A stretch of 64,000 bases of DNA from JAAYJM01 sp964498585 (GTDB lineage: Bacteria; Bacteroidota; Ignavibacteria; Kapaibacteriales; UBA2268): NCBI GenBank assembly GCA_964498585.1, contig CAZCHH010000002.1:41012-105011 (forward strand). The letters are read 5' to 3'. Shown piece by piece: positions 27,027-36,905 of the stretch (positions are counted from its first letter, which is position 1; each line of letters opens with the position of its first letter). Made by a program: the position numbers and the translations under genes. Under the pieces are notes generated by a model. It had not been told where the DNA came from, did no database searches, and saw only the letters and a list, made by a program, of their open reading frames with translations.

Positions 27027-27413
27027 CAAAAAAGCGAATTTATCTAACAATATAATCATTATTATTGTATTTAGGGAATAACAAATAATTTTTGTTGTTT
27101 AGATAGTATAACTTTAAAAAATTTAAAAACTTTACCTAAGTAAGTTATGCAAAAAGCTTGCTGCTCGTATGACTATAAAACTTCAATTCTTGAATACGCC
27201 AGAATCTCAAGAAGAGATGTCTTTGCTTAACTAAGTAAAGAATCTATCAACCATCGGGTTAGCTTGGTGATTGATAGAAAAAGATGTATCCTTACTTTCT
27301 TCAAAATGATAACCCACAATGAAATTTACATTAGTTCAATGCTTGAACGTGCTTTTTGACCTCCTTCCCAAATACAATTTGGGAAGGAGGTTAACTTTAG
27401 AACTAATTAAAAT
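27027..27413. other. Intergenic region with hairpin
   Basis: No gene between tRNA-Met and the convergent T9SS cargo gene. AT-rich, with a fragment like family C (GAATCTCAAGAAGAGATG, about 27200-27217) and a 14-bp family H hairpin at its end. Confidence 0.45.
27360..27390. terminator. 14-bp family H hairpin, possible terminator of the minus-strand operon
   Basis: CCTCCTTCCCAAAT (27360-27373), loop ACA, ATTTGGGAAGGAGG (27377-27390). It lies 24 bases beyond the stop of the minus-strand gene ending at 27414. No clear T-run on either strand. Related palindromes lie at 23231-23253, 45383-45408, 45485-45509 and 63734-63758. Confidence 0.5.
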
Positions 27414-28805
27414 TTACTTATCTATAATCATCATTGTCATTGCAGTTTGATTGCCGGAACGAAGTACTACAGTATAAGCACCGCTTGATAAACCGCTTGC
27501 ATCAAAAGCAACTTTGAATGTGCCAGTTTTATAAAAACTACTATTCACCTTTGAAACAATTTTTCCGTCTAATGCATAAATTAAAATTTCTGCATTTCCA
27601 TCATTTTCCAAACTAAATTCAAATATAGTAGAACTTGTTACAGGATTTGGCTTATTGCATATTTGCATAACTAATTGTTCAGCACCAGCAATTACCCCTT
27701 TTGCATTATAAATGGCATTTTGTGAATAAACCAATTCATCTAAATCTTTATTCGATATCATTTCATTTATTTGATAAAGATTTAAGTTGATAAGTTCATT
27801 TGTTTTGGGATTAAAAAGTTTTACAAATAGCAAATCACCATCGGCAGCAGCTTCTTTTTTCTCAGTAAGGAAATCGTCTCCCCAGATATTAACTGCTGCA
27901 ACTCCACCTCTTAGATATGCACTTCCAATTAACTCATTATTTTTAGTGAAAACTGCGACTTCACTTCCATCGGCAGCATTAATTTGAATTAAAAGCGATG
28001 CCGAATTGCCTGTTGGAGTTAGATTTGGGATTAGATATTGGACTGAAGGAGTAACATAATCATTAATTATAGATTTTTGAGCATTATTTGCCGGATATGT
28101 AAGTTCCGATGCAGTATTTAAATATAAGAAATAACCTTCACCTGCAGAAAGGTTGCCCAAAGTGTTGATTCCCCAGGAAGGAATATAAAGACCGCCAACA
28201 TTGTTTTTTGCAAGGAATAAAGAAGTTCCTATACTTGCAAAAGCTTGGATAGGCGACATTGCATTATTGCGAAGATAAGAAGTCAAATTCCAACCCTGAA
28301 TTAAATCAATAGGTGTTTCTTCGGGTACAGCAGGAGTACCGTTTATGCTTAGCAAAGCAGAATTTATCATATTAACCTGATAGCCGTGAGCTATATTCCA
28401 TTCTCCAATATCGTTAATATTGAAAGCAGGAATGTATGTTTGAGCAATACCATTTTTTACTAAATTGACATTTGTTACAATTTCAGAAAAAACGCTTGGC
28501 ATTAGTGGTGCTTCCGGATAAATATAGCTCGAAATAGTGTTCCAGCCGGAATTTAACTGAATTATTTGCGAAGTGGAGCTTTCTGGAATAGTGTACCAAA
28601 ATCCGAATTTACCTATTATATCGTTATTTTGAACTTTTCCTACAATTGCTTGCCCTAAAGTCGAATTCAGTTTAAGTTCGGAATTGGAAATAGCTTTTCC
28701 GCCATTTCCGAATACACTTCGTTGAAGTATATACTGGCTTTGCGCTTCATTAATTATAATTAATGAAAATATAAGTAATAGAGAGAATTTTAATATTTTT
28801 TTCAT
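27414..28805 (-). CDS. T9SS-secreted protein, partner of the fibre-like protein
   Basis: 463 residues with a signal peptide (about 1-23). An N-terminal segment (LQRSVFGNGGKAISNSELKLNSTLGQ) is common in Bacteroidota exported proteins. Two beta-rich repeats share LNSGWNTISSYI / LIQGWNLTSYL and a GYQVNMI / GEGYFLYL core, a pattern seen in many T9SS cargo. The C-terminal 85 residues are a T9SS sorting domain (CNKPNPVTSSTIFEFSLE ... GLSSGAYTVVLRSG). It follows the fibre-like gene on the same strand with 15 bases between, so they are co-transcribed. It may be a surface attachment partner for the fibre; that is inferred from the pairing alone. Confidence 0.8.
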   Translation of the reverse strand: MKKILKFSLLLIFSLIIINEAQSQYILQRSVFGNGGKAISNSELKLNSTLGQAIVGKVQNNDIIGKFGFWYTIPESSTSQIIQLNSGWNTISSYIYPEAPLMPSVFSEIVTNVNLVKNGIAQTYIPAFNINDIGEWNIAHGYQVNMINSALLSINGTPAVPEETPIDLIQGWNLTSYLRNNAMSPIQAFASIGTSLFLAKNNVGGLYIPSWGINTLGNLSAGEGYFLYLNTASELTYPANNAQKSIINDYVTPSVQYLIPNLTPTGNSASLLIQINAADGSEVAVFTKNNELIGSAYLRGGVAAVNIWGDDFLTEKKEAAADGDLLFVKLFNPKTNELINLNLYQINEMISNKDLDELVYSQNAIYNAKGVIAGAEQLVMQICNKPNPVTSSTIFEFSLENDGNAEILIYALDGKIVSKVNSSFYKTGTFKVAFDASGLSSGAYTVVLRSGNQTAMTMMIIDK

Positions 28806-28820
28806 ATTAGTATCCTTTTA

Positions 28821-31248
28821 TTATTTTGAATCAATATTTTGAAGGAGTTGCTTTATTTGAACCAACTCATTTTGTAATTCATCAATTTTTTTATTTAATT
28901 TTTCATTTTCCTTAACTAATTCCTGAACTGCTTTAATTGTAATTATTTGGGAATTGTAAGTATCAATCTGTAATATTTCCTCATTTGTTCCGTTTAAGAG
29001 TTCTCCGCTTCCTTTAACGGATTCTGGGAAAACCTGCTGATATTCCTGAGCAATAAAATTGTAGTAGTATTTATTTTCAATAAATGGATGTAATTTGATA
29101 TATTCGGGGGTATATCTGAATTTCACCGGTCTTAATTTCATAAGTAAATCAATGGAATTGTCAATATCCAAAATATCAGTTTTAATTCTTCTGTCAGAAT
29201 TTGCGAGCCAGTCGCCGGCAGTAGTTTTGGAAGCAGTGCCTTCAACTTCGAGCTTGTTTGTAGCTGGAAGGCGGCTAATTCCGGTATTTCCGTTTTTATT
29301 TACAGTGAAAGCATTTGAAGTTGCAGTAGAACTTGTTCCGTTACCAATAACAAAAACAGGTTCAGTATTTATCCAAGTATCAGTAGTTCCGGAAATTAAA
29401 TTATATCTTCCAAGAACCAATGAAGAATAAGCTTGAGCAGTAGTGTTATAACCCATAGCAACTGAGTTGTTACCGGATGCTGTCGTTGTATTACCCATAG
29501 CAACTGAGCAGTTACCGGATGCTGTCGTTGTATTACCCATAGCAACTGAGCAGTTACCGGATGCTGTCGTTNNNNNNNNNNNNNNNNNNNNNNNNNNNNN
29601 NNNNNNNNNNNNNNNNNNNNNNNNNNNNNNNNNNNNNNNNNNNNNNNNNNNNNNNNNNNNNNNNNNNNNNNGTTCCATAACCAAAAGCAGTTGAAGAATA
29701 ACCGGAAGCTGTCGTTCCATAACCAAAAGCAGTTGAAGAATAACCGGAAGCTGTCGTTCCATAACCAAAAGCAACTGAATAATCGCCAATATTGGCATCA
29801 TTCCATTGTGTAGTACTGACATAACCTGCACGCAGAGCTTTTTTTGCAGGAATCCACATAAATCTTGTTCCGGCGCCTGAAGTTGGGGTTTCACCTGTTG
29901 TTCCTTCGTAAAGAACAGAACCGTTATTTACTTGAAATTTTGCAGATGGTGATGTTGTTCCAATACCAATACTTCCATTGTCAAAAAGTGTTCCATTGAC
30001 TAAGGTAGAGCCACTCCATTTGGGAATGTAATTGTTTGTTAGTTCGGAAACAGAAAGGTATCCAGCACTTGCATGGTTACCCCAACCGTAAGCACTATTC
30101 CAGTTGGAAATATCATCATCTGTTATAGAAGAAGCCCAGGAATCAGCGAAAATTGGGTCGCTTTCATCTAAAGAAGTTAGATAGCCATAATCAGCATGAT
30201 TTCCCCAGCCGTATGCTTCAGTTCCTTGAGCAAAAGCGTCATTCCAATTTAAAATATCATCATCTGTTATAGAAGAAGCCCAGGAATCAGCGAAAATTGG
30301 GTCAGTTTCTTCAAAAGAAGATAAATAGCCATAATCAGCATGATTTCCCCAGCCGTATGCTTCAGTTCCTTGAACAAAAGCGTTATTCCAGTTTGAAATA
30401 TCATAACCTGTTATTGAAGAAGCCCAGGAATCAGCGAAAATTGGGTCAGTTTCTTCAAAAGAAGATAAATAGCCATAATCAGCATGATTTCCCCAGCCGT
30501 ATGCTTCAGTTCCTTGAACAAAAGCGTCATTCCAGTTTGAAATATCATCATCTGTTATAGAAGAAGCCCAGGAATCAGCGAAAATTGGGTCGCTTTCATC
30601 TAAAGAAGTTAGATAGCCATAATCAGCGTGGTTACCCCAGCTGTATGCTTCAGTTCCTTGAAAATAGGCAGTATTCCAGTTATCAATATATTCGTAATCA
30701 ATTTCAAATGCAACTGAATTTGTGAAAATTGGGTCAGTTTCTACTATTTCTGATGGTTCAACTGGCTGCCAGCTGAAGCCATCCCAAGATAAGACATTTC
30801 CTGCAACAGCTCCCATCTGATTCAAATCTTCTCCTTGTATTGTTCCATTAGCAATTTTTTCACTTGTAATAGCATTATCAATAACGTTTTTTGAAATAAA
30901 ACTATAAGGTGAAGAAACAAGCATTACACGTGGCAATAGAAGTGAACCTTCAATCTCTATTTCTAGCCAGTATTGGTTGTCAAATGGAAGAGTAATTGGA
31001 TTTACTGCACCAAGATAGACATCAAATAGACCGTTGTTTACTGAAACATACTGGATTTCCAGCCATAAAGCTGTTCCAGCTGTTTCACTATTCCACAATG
31101 AAAACTGAATATTATAGTTTCCATTTAAAGCAACCCCGTCAATATCAGTTAAAACCCCCTGATAACTGATTTGTTGAGGAACTTGTGAATAGACGCTTGA
31201 TATACCAATAAAAATTATTACTATTGCTATTGAAAAATATTTTTTCAT
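28821..31248 (-). CDS. Trimeric fibre-like protein: YadA-type repeats and peptidase S74 chaperone (spans assembly gap)
   Basis: One gene interrupted by 100 Ns. A signal peptide (1-21) and an N-terminal domain common in Bacteroidota exported proteins (QISYQGVLTDIDG ... GLFDVYLGAVNPI) come first. Next are five 48-residue repeats (DPIFADSWASSIT ... GTEAYGWGNHADYGYL; the last is short), of a type also found in phage tail fibres. Then come 14-residue YadA-head-like repeats (TTASGYSSTAFGYG; TTASGNCSVAMGNT) on both sides of the gap. After a linker comes a C-terminal intramolecular chaperone of the peptidase S74 type (SDRRIKTDILDIDNSIDLLM, LRPVKFRYTPEY) and a final coiled coil (about 40 residues). 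S74 domains trimerise the fibre and then cut themselves off. The apparent frame change lies only in the gap. Confidence 0.82.
29572..29671. other. Assembly gap (100 Ns) inside a 42-bp coding repeat
   Basis: The gap splits an array of 42-bp (14-codon) repeats, so the true length is unknown and 100 is a placeholder. The left side ends GCTGTCGTT and the right side starts GTTCCATAACC, so both borders fall at the same phase of the repeat. Confidence 0.95.
30081..30660 (-). repeat. 144-bp coding tandem repeats
   Basis: Near-identical 144-bp (48-codon) units in the fibre-like gene: three full units plus a diverged first and a shortened last. The units are nearly identical at DNA level, which suggests recent duplication or gene conversion. 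Confidence 0.8.
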
Positions 31249-32311
31249 AAATAAGTCCTTTTAAGGTTATAGAAATTATGATTAAAAATAAATTATTCAA
31301 AATTTATTTCAATGCTTTGAATACAAATAATATTTTAATTTTAATATAATATTAATTAAAAAACAAAATGAATTTTTAATGTTAATAAATGCTATTAATA
31401 AAAATATTTCAAAGAATGTTCAATATTGTCTTGTTAAATAGTGCGTATTGTTAAAGTATTATTAAGTAATTGATGTAAAAAATATTTTTTAGAAGTTACT
31501 GTATAATTTTGCAAAAGAAGAATATGGTTATATGTTTTAATTGAGTTGAGTTGTAATAAAAGCAAAGTGTTGATTGAGAGGTGTAAGTTTGAAGGTATAT
31601 ATATTTTTTTCATATTTTACTCCTTATACAAGGATTATTTTCATTGAACTAAAATACAAAAAAAAATTATATCACAAAATAATTTTTTTTAATATAAAAT
31701 TTATATTTTAAAACTGAAATCAAATTAATAAAATATTGGACTATATGATTTTCATAGTAAGTTCAGAATTCCAGACTTTACGTAATTATTGATTATGTCT
31801 TTCTGTAATTCTAGCATAACCTAAATAATAAGAATTTTTTAAAAAGCTGGAATTACATAATATCCAGTAATTCGAAGGAAATTATAAATTAAGCTGTTTC
31901 CTATTAGATTAATGAACATTTTAATCAACAGATGACTGATAGTAATATGATGTCGTCTTTTTAAAACAGAATTCATTGTATATATTTGTTAAATATATTG
32001 TTAATAGTAAATAAAATGATTTGGTTCATTAGTAGAGTAGCTAAGAATGACAGTTTAAATTAAGTCATTTGTATTTTTAAATTTTTTCCTATTAATTGTG
32101 GAGTCAGATTGAGAGTTAAAAACAATGATGAATTAGTATAAAGAAGTGAGGTTTAATTAGCTATCTTGTTAATCTGATTGAAAATAAAATAATATGAGAA
32201 TCTTCACAAAAAGTATAAAATGTATTTTATTGGTAATTATATGCAAAAATATTATTAGGATGCAAATCTCATAACTCTTTTATTTCTATTATTGTATAAT
32301 GAGTATAGAAA
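31249..32311. other. 1-kb AT-rich region without recognisable genes
   Basis: The longest gene-free stretch in the window. I see no open frame with gene-like composition, no tRNA and no intact repeat. Only a degraded family D right end lies near 32260-32305 (GCAAATCTCATAACTCTTTT). It separates the fibre operon (transcribed away from it) and the receiver-CheD gene (running towards it), so the fibre promoter should be in its left end. Confidence 0.4.
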
Positions 32312-33271
32312 TTAAATTTCCCAGTTGCCTTTGTCCGGATGCATTAGGTAAAGCTTAGATTCGCCAACGCGGGAATGGACTGTTCTTGAGATATTTCCTC
32401 CCAAATCCTCACCCAGAATTTTCACTCCTTTTTTAAGTAGAGCGGCTTTAACTGCAACAGCATTTCGTTGCCCGATACCGAAATAGTCGCCAATATCAAC
32501 ATTAGTTTTTGCGCCGCCGGCTAATTTTGCGATAATTCTTGCATTTGCGCAGCCGTAGTCGTTCATTCTTTCGAGCATAATGTTAACGGCAGTATCGGCA
32601 AAATATCCGGGGAGATTGCTTGCCTTAGTAGTATCAGTAGAGGAAGATGGAAGAACTACGTGAGCCATTCCTATAATTGGTGTTGGAGGACAAAATAAAG
32701 CAAGACCAACGCAGGAGCCGAGAGCAAATATTTTTAGGATTCTATCCTGCTCGTCTGTAACATCGAAAGCTCCCATTCCCAAAATGTTTTGATTTGTTCT
32801 CGCTTTCCTGTCCAATTCATTAGAAGGAAGAGATTTAGGTCGTGAAAATTTTTTCAAATGGCTTACGTCTTGAGTAGCAGCAATTCGTATTTTAGTCCAA
32901 AGCTGAACAAATAAAGTAGGTAAAGCCCTTGCTCCGCCAGATGGCTTAGGTAGGAAGTCAACCGCACCAAGTTCAAAAGCTTCCTGTGTTATACGGGAAT
33001 CCTTTTGGGTTAATGCACTAAGCACGATAGTAGGAATCGGGCTAATTGGCATTAGTTTATGTAGAAACTGAATGCCGTTCATTCGGGGCATCTCCATATC
33101 CAAGACTATTACATCGGGCTGCAGACGTGGAATTTGATTTAATGCTAATTGTCCATCTGTGGCTGTTCCTACTACTTCAATTTCGGGGTCCCGGGAAAGT
33201 CCTTTTGCTAATATATCCAATGCTAATGCCTGGTCATCAATTATCAGTACTTTTATCTTCCTTTTTTCCAT
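32312..33271 (-). CDS. Receiver-CheD fusion protein (chemoreceptor deamidase)
   Basis: 319 residues. The N-terminal receiver domain (about 5-125) is CheB-like: Asp12-13, phospho-acceptor Asp58 (VIVLDMEMPRMNG), Lys109 in VDFLPKPSGG. After a linker (about 130-165) comes a CheD domain (about 165-315) with catalytic Cys187 (ALGSCVGLAL) and His204 (IGMAHVVLP), then KLAGGAKT, IGQRNA and LGGNISRTV. The Cys-to-His spacing of 17 equals that of T. maritima CheD (Cys27, His44). CheD deamidates glutamines of chemoreceptors. The fused receiver suggests phosphorylation control of this reaction, in place of the methylesterase domain of CheB. No cheA, cheW, cheR or receptor gene is near. Confidence 0.88.
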   Translation of the reverse strand: MEKRKIKVLIIDDQALALDILAKGLSRDPEIEVVGTATDGQLALNQIPRLQPDVIVLDMEMPRMNGIQFLHKLMPISPIPTIVLSALTQKDSRITQEAFELGAVDFLPKPSGGARALPTLFVQLWTKIRIAATQDVSHLKKFSRPKSLPSNELDRKARTNQNILGMGAFDVTDEQDRILKIFALGSCVGLALFCPPTPIIGMAHVVLPSSSTDTTKASNLPGYFADTAVNIMLERMNDYGCANARIIAKLAGGAKTNVDIGDYFGIGQRNAVAVKAALLKKGVKILGEDLGGNISRTVHSRVGESKLYLMHPDKGNWEI

Positions 33272-33360
33272 ATTAAAATTATTTATATTTTTTTACTATT
33301 CTCAATATATAATTTTTTATTAATTTTATCAAATTTATTTTTACACAAATATTTTTTTTT

Positions 33361-36300
33361 ATGCTAAATAAGGAAAATGCCGAATATTATTATAGTTCAA
33401 TACAAAATTTTATTAGTTTGAACGAATATAACTCAAGTGATATTATTAAAATTCATTCAATCTTAAAAGAAATTCTGCTGCTCATAATCCAAGATGAATT
33501 GCAGATTTTTCCTTCTAATTTTGCACGTATTGTCTTTATTTGCGATAAATACAGTATAAGTAACAAACTTGCCTACCTAATTAGACAAGCATTTTATTCT
33601 TCTAAAAATTTAAAAAACAAAGAACAGGATAAATTACAAAACATAGCTTTTCTTAACATAAAAGCTATTGTTAATATCTGCTATTTCTTCACAAAACTTG
33701 AGCCAAATATTGAAATAATAAATATTTGTAAAAAATTTGATGCTTTTTTCCCTGCTTTAACTTTTAAAGAAAAAAAAGTTATTGATGTTTTAAATACTTC
33801 TGTTCTAAGGAAAATTAGCACAGAAAAAAGTGTTGGATTCGATTTGATTTCTGAAGAAATTGGTAGCTTTAAGCTATTTTTAAATGATAAATTTAATTAT
33901 TTATGGAAAATAGCGGGCAAAGGAAATATTTTAAATTTAATCGGTATAAAAAAAGCAGATAAAAGCAAAACAATATATTTTACAGATTCAGGCAGCATAA
34001 TTATTTTAGAACCGGATTTACTCCTTGATATAACTGAAATTGCCGAGTCCGTCAATTCAAATTTTTCATTTCAGATTACATTTTTTACAAATTTATTAAA
34101 GAAAAAAGAATTGACACGGGAAATGCTTGTCGGCAGCATTATAAATTCACTTTTTGACGAATTGCTTTTAAATATAAATATTGATTTTGAAACTGCTTAC
34201 GAAAACGCTATAAAAATTAAACCGCTTGTTTTCTTCGCTGTTACTCTCCAAAACCGGAACAATTCCATTTATTTGAAAGAAAAAGCATTTAGCCAGTTCT
34301 CTATTTTAAAAAAACAAATTGAAAAATTAAATTTAGAAAAATTCTACATTGAGCCGAGTTTCCTTTCACCAATTTATGGCTTGCAGGGGCGTTTGGACTT
34401 GCTTATTGAAAATACTGGAGATTCAAGCAGAAAAGATGTAGTTGAGTTAAAGTCCGGGAAGCCGCCTCAAAAGGAAATTTTCTATAAAACAAAAGATGGG
34501 AAAACCATTTCTGCCGGCTGCTGGAGCAATCACATCGCCCAGGCAACCGGCTATAACCTCCTTTTAGATTCAATAGACGAAAAACGCAGCGGTTCCTCTC
34601 TAATCCTTTATTCTTCTAATACCGACAGCCCGCTCAGAAACGTTCCAAACCATTTTTCTTTAAAGCAAAATTTTTTAGAAATTAGAAATAATTTAATTTA
34701 TCATTATAGTATTCTTGAAAAAGATATCTTATTATTTTTTGATAGAAATTTCATAAAAACTGAATCGCTTACAAAATTCACAAAAGAAGCATATTTCCAA
34801 ATATTTAGAAAATTTGAAAATTCTAATCAACTTTTGAAAGAATATCTTTTAAATTTCTTCTCATTTATTGCAAAAGAAATTAAAGCAGAAAAGCTTGGAA
34901 CAAACGGAACAAATTCGAATAAACACTCATCTCTTTGGCGAAGCTCCATTGAGGAAAAGCGACTTAACTATAATGTCCTTTCAAATCTCAAGCTAAATAG
35001 AGATTTGTCAAATTTGGTGCTGCTTCACGTGACTTTTGAGATTGACGAAATAGAAGGCAATAATTCTATATTCCGCAAAGGTGATATGACCGTGCTTTAT
35101 AAAGATTCTATATTGGAAGAAGCAAATCCAAGCAAACAGCAGCTTTTCAAATCATCTATCAGATATATTGACAATTCTCTGGTTACGATTAGTTTGCGAA
35201 ATAAAAATATTCCAGCCGATTATTTTGGTGATGATGATATTTTTATTTTGGAAAGCGATTATAATGAATCTACTTCAAAATCGCTCTACTCGTCTGTTTT
35301 TGAACTATTTCGGGCAAAAATTGAAAAGCAAAATTTACTTCTTGGGAAAAGTGAGCCGCAGTTTGATTTAATTCAAACTGATTTATTCCAGAATTTGAAT
35401 GAAAATCAAAGAAATATAATTGCAAAAGCAATAGCTACGAAAGATTACTATTTAATACAGGGACCGCCGGGAACGGGGAAAACTTCAGTTATTTTAAGAA
35501 ACATTGTCGATTATTTATTTAATAATTCAGAAGATACTATACTTTTGCTGGCTTATACGAACAGAGCTGTTGACGAAATCTCCACCCACCTTAAAAGAAT
35601 AGACGAAAACTTTCCTTTTTTACGGCTCGGTTATAAAGACAACTCAAGCCACATTGACAGAAGCATATCTTTTATTGCAGAAACATTGGATTTGCGTGAG
35701 CTATACTTATTAATAAAAAATACACGGGTATTTGTTTCTACGATTTCGTCAGCACTTTCAAACAGCGAAATTTTTCATATAAAGAAGTTCAATATAGCAA
35801 TCATTGACGAGGCATCTCAAATTTTAGAACCACACATAATCGGCTTGCTTTCAAGCGTTGAGCGGTTCATTATGATTGGTGATGAAAAGCAGCTTCCAGC
35901 TGTAGTTGTGCAAAATCGTAAAAACTGCATAGTCGAATCCCCACTCTTAAATGAGATTTCTCTCTTTAATCTTTCAGATTCTCTTTTCGAGCGGCTTTTA
36001 AGATGTGCAAAATTAAATAATTGGGACTGCGTTGATTTAATTAATCATCAGGCAAGGATGCACCAAGACATACAGGAATTAGTTAATCATTTGTTTTATG
36101 GAAACCAGATGAAGCTTTGGAAAAAAGATTCAATTCAAACAGAAGAGCATAATTTCTTTTCCAAAGAAGCAGAAGAATTTTTGGAACGTAGTTTAGCAAA
36201 ATCACGTTTAATTTTTATAAATACACAACCAGAGAACATTTTAAAAATAAATAATCAGGAAGCAGAACTTACTATTGAAATAATAAAACTAATAAGAGGA

Positions 36301-36687
36301 AAGCTCGGAGTAGCTTTCAAGGAAAAAAGTATTGGAGTAATCTGTATGTTCCGCGCTCAGGTTGCAAATATTATTAAAATGCTTCCAGAAGATTTGAAGG
36401 AAAGTATTTTAATTGACACAGTGGAAAGATTTCAGGGAAGCGAAAGGGATTTTATTATTATATCAAGTGCAGTAAATAATTCCCATTATATTCAGTTCGT
36501 TCAATCAGTGGTTAATATTGATGGTATCAAAGTGGACAGGAAACTCAACGTTGCAATTACACGAGCAAGGAAGCAACTAATTTTTCTTGGAAATGAAGAG
36601 GTTTTAAGCAAAAGTGAGATTTACAGGAATATGATTGATTTTATAAAGGTAAAAGAAGGATTTGTGGAGATGAGTAATTTTAACTAA
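33361..36687 (+). CDS. Dna2-like nuclease-helicase (PD-(D/E)XK plus SF1 helicase)
   Basis: 1108 residues. An N-terminal region of about 330 residues of unknown fold is followed by a PD-(D/E)XK nuclease core at about 340-400 (YGLQGRLDLL, then VELKSGKPP, giving D..E-x-K). A UPF1/Dna2-like SF1 helicase fills the C-terminal half: Walker A GPPGTGKTS at about 701-709, DEAS at about 816, GDEKQLPAVV, and motifs V-VI VERFQGSERDFIIISS and LNVAITRARKQL. The order nuclease then helicase matches Dna2, which trims flaps and resects ends. The four cysteines that bind the Dna2 Fe-S cluster are not obvious. It is a single gene; a housekeeping repair role is the most likely, but defence use cannot be excluded. 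Confidence 0.85.
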   Translation: MLNKENAEYYYSSIQNFISLNEYNSSDIIKIHSILKEILLLIIQDELQIFPSNFARIVFICDKYSISNKLAYLIRQAFYSSKNLKNKEQDKLQNIAFLNIKAIVNICYFFTKLEPNIEIINICKKFDAFFPALTFKEKKVIDVLNTSVLRKISTEKSVGFDLISEEIGSFKLFLNDKFNYLWKIAGKGNILNLIGIKKADKSKTIYFTDSGSIIILEPDLLLDITEIAESVNSNFSFQITFFTNLLKKKELTREMLVGSIINSLFDELLLNINIDFETAYENAIKIKPLVFFAVTLQNRNNSIYLKEKAFSQFSILKKQIEKLNLEKFYIEPSFLSPIYGLQGRLDLLIENTGDSSRKDVVELKSGKPPQKEIFYKTKDGKTISAGCWSNHIAQATGYNLLLDSIDEKRSGSSLILYSSNTDSPLRNVPNHFSLKQNFLEIRNNLIYHYSILEKDILLFFDRNFIKTESLTKFTKEAYFQIFRKFENSNQLLKEYLLNFFSFIAKEIKAEKLGTNGTNSNKHSSLWRSSIEEKRLNYNVLSNLKLNRDLSNLVLLHVTFEIDEIEGNNSIFRKGDMTVLYKDSILEEANPSKQQLFKSSIRYIDNSLVTISLRNKNIPADYFGDDDIFILESDYNESTSKSLYSSVFELFRAKIEKQNLLLGKSEPQFDLIQTDLFQNLNENQRNIIAKAIATKDYYLIQGPPGTGKTSVILRNIVDYLFNNSEDTILLLAYTNRAVDEISTHLKRIDENFPFLRLGYKDNSSHIDRSISFIAETLDLRELYLLIKNTRVFVSTISSALSNSEIFHIKKFNIAIIDEASQILEPHIIGLLSSVERFIMIGDEKQLPAVVVQNRKNCIVESPLLNEISLFNLSDSLFERLLRCAKLNNWDCVDLINHQARMHQDIQELVNHLFYGNQMKLWKKDSIQTEEHNFFSKEAEEFLERSLAKSRLIFINTQPENILKINNQEAELTIEIIKLIRGKLGVAFKEKSIGVICMFRAQVANIIKMLPEDLKESILIDTVERFQGSERDFIIISSAVNNSHYIQFVQSVVNIDGIKVDRKLNVAITRARKQLIFLGNEEVLSKSEIYRNMIDFIKVKEGFVEMSNFN

Positions 36688-36803
36688 ACAATTCATCCGA
36701 ATACTTAGCGTCATCTGATGAATTATATAGATGGGTTACTCTTTATCTTTTAAATTTAATTTATACAATACAACTATTTTATTGAATATTCGTTTAAATC
36801 GAG

Positions 36804-36811
36804 TAATTTTG
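36804..36811 (+). promoter_or_regulatory. Possible -7 element (TAATTTTG) of the TerC gene
   Basis: TAnnTTTG match about 95 bases ahead of the start at 36906. Only position and consensus support it. Confidence 0.3.
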
Positions 36812-36905
36812 CATTATTAAAACTACATTATTAAAATATTGAAAAATCTTTTAATAATTTGATTATAATGAATAAGTATAGGTTGTTAAATAAATTTATT
36901 TTGCT

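Noticed and set aside
30081..30660. Regular near-identical repeats that could suggest a CRISPR array
   Set aside because: Units are 144 bases with no unique spacers and encode a continuous 48-residue protein repeat in the fibre-like gene.
28821..31248. Prophage, because of the tail-fibre-like repeats and S74 chaperone
   Set aside because: No capsid, terminase, portal, integrase or lysis gene is near; the protein has a signal peptide and is paired with a T9SS cargo gene.
32312..33271. Part of a chemotaxis gene cluster
   Set aside because: No cheA, cheW, cheR or chemoreceptor gene occurs on either side; only the fusion itself relates to chemotaxis.
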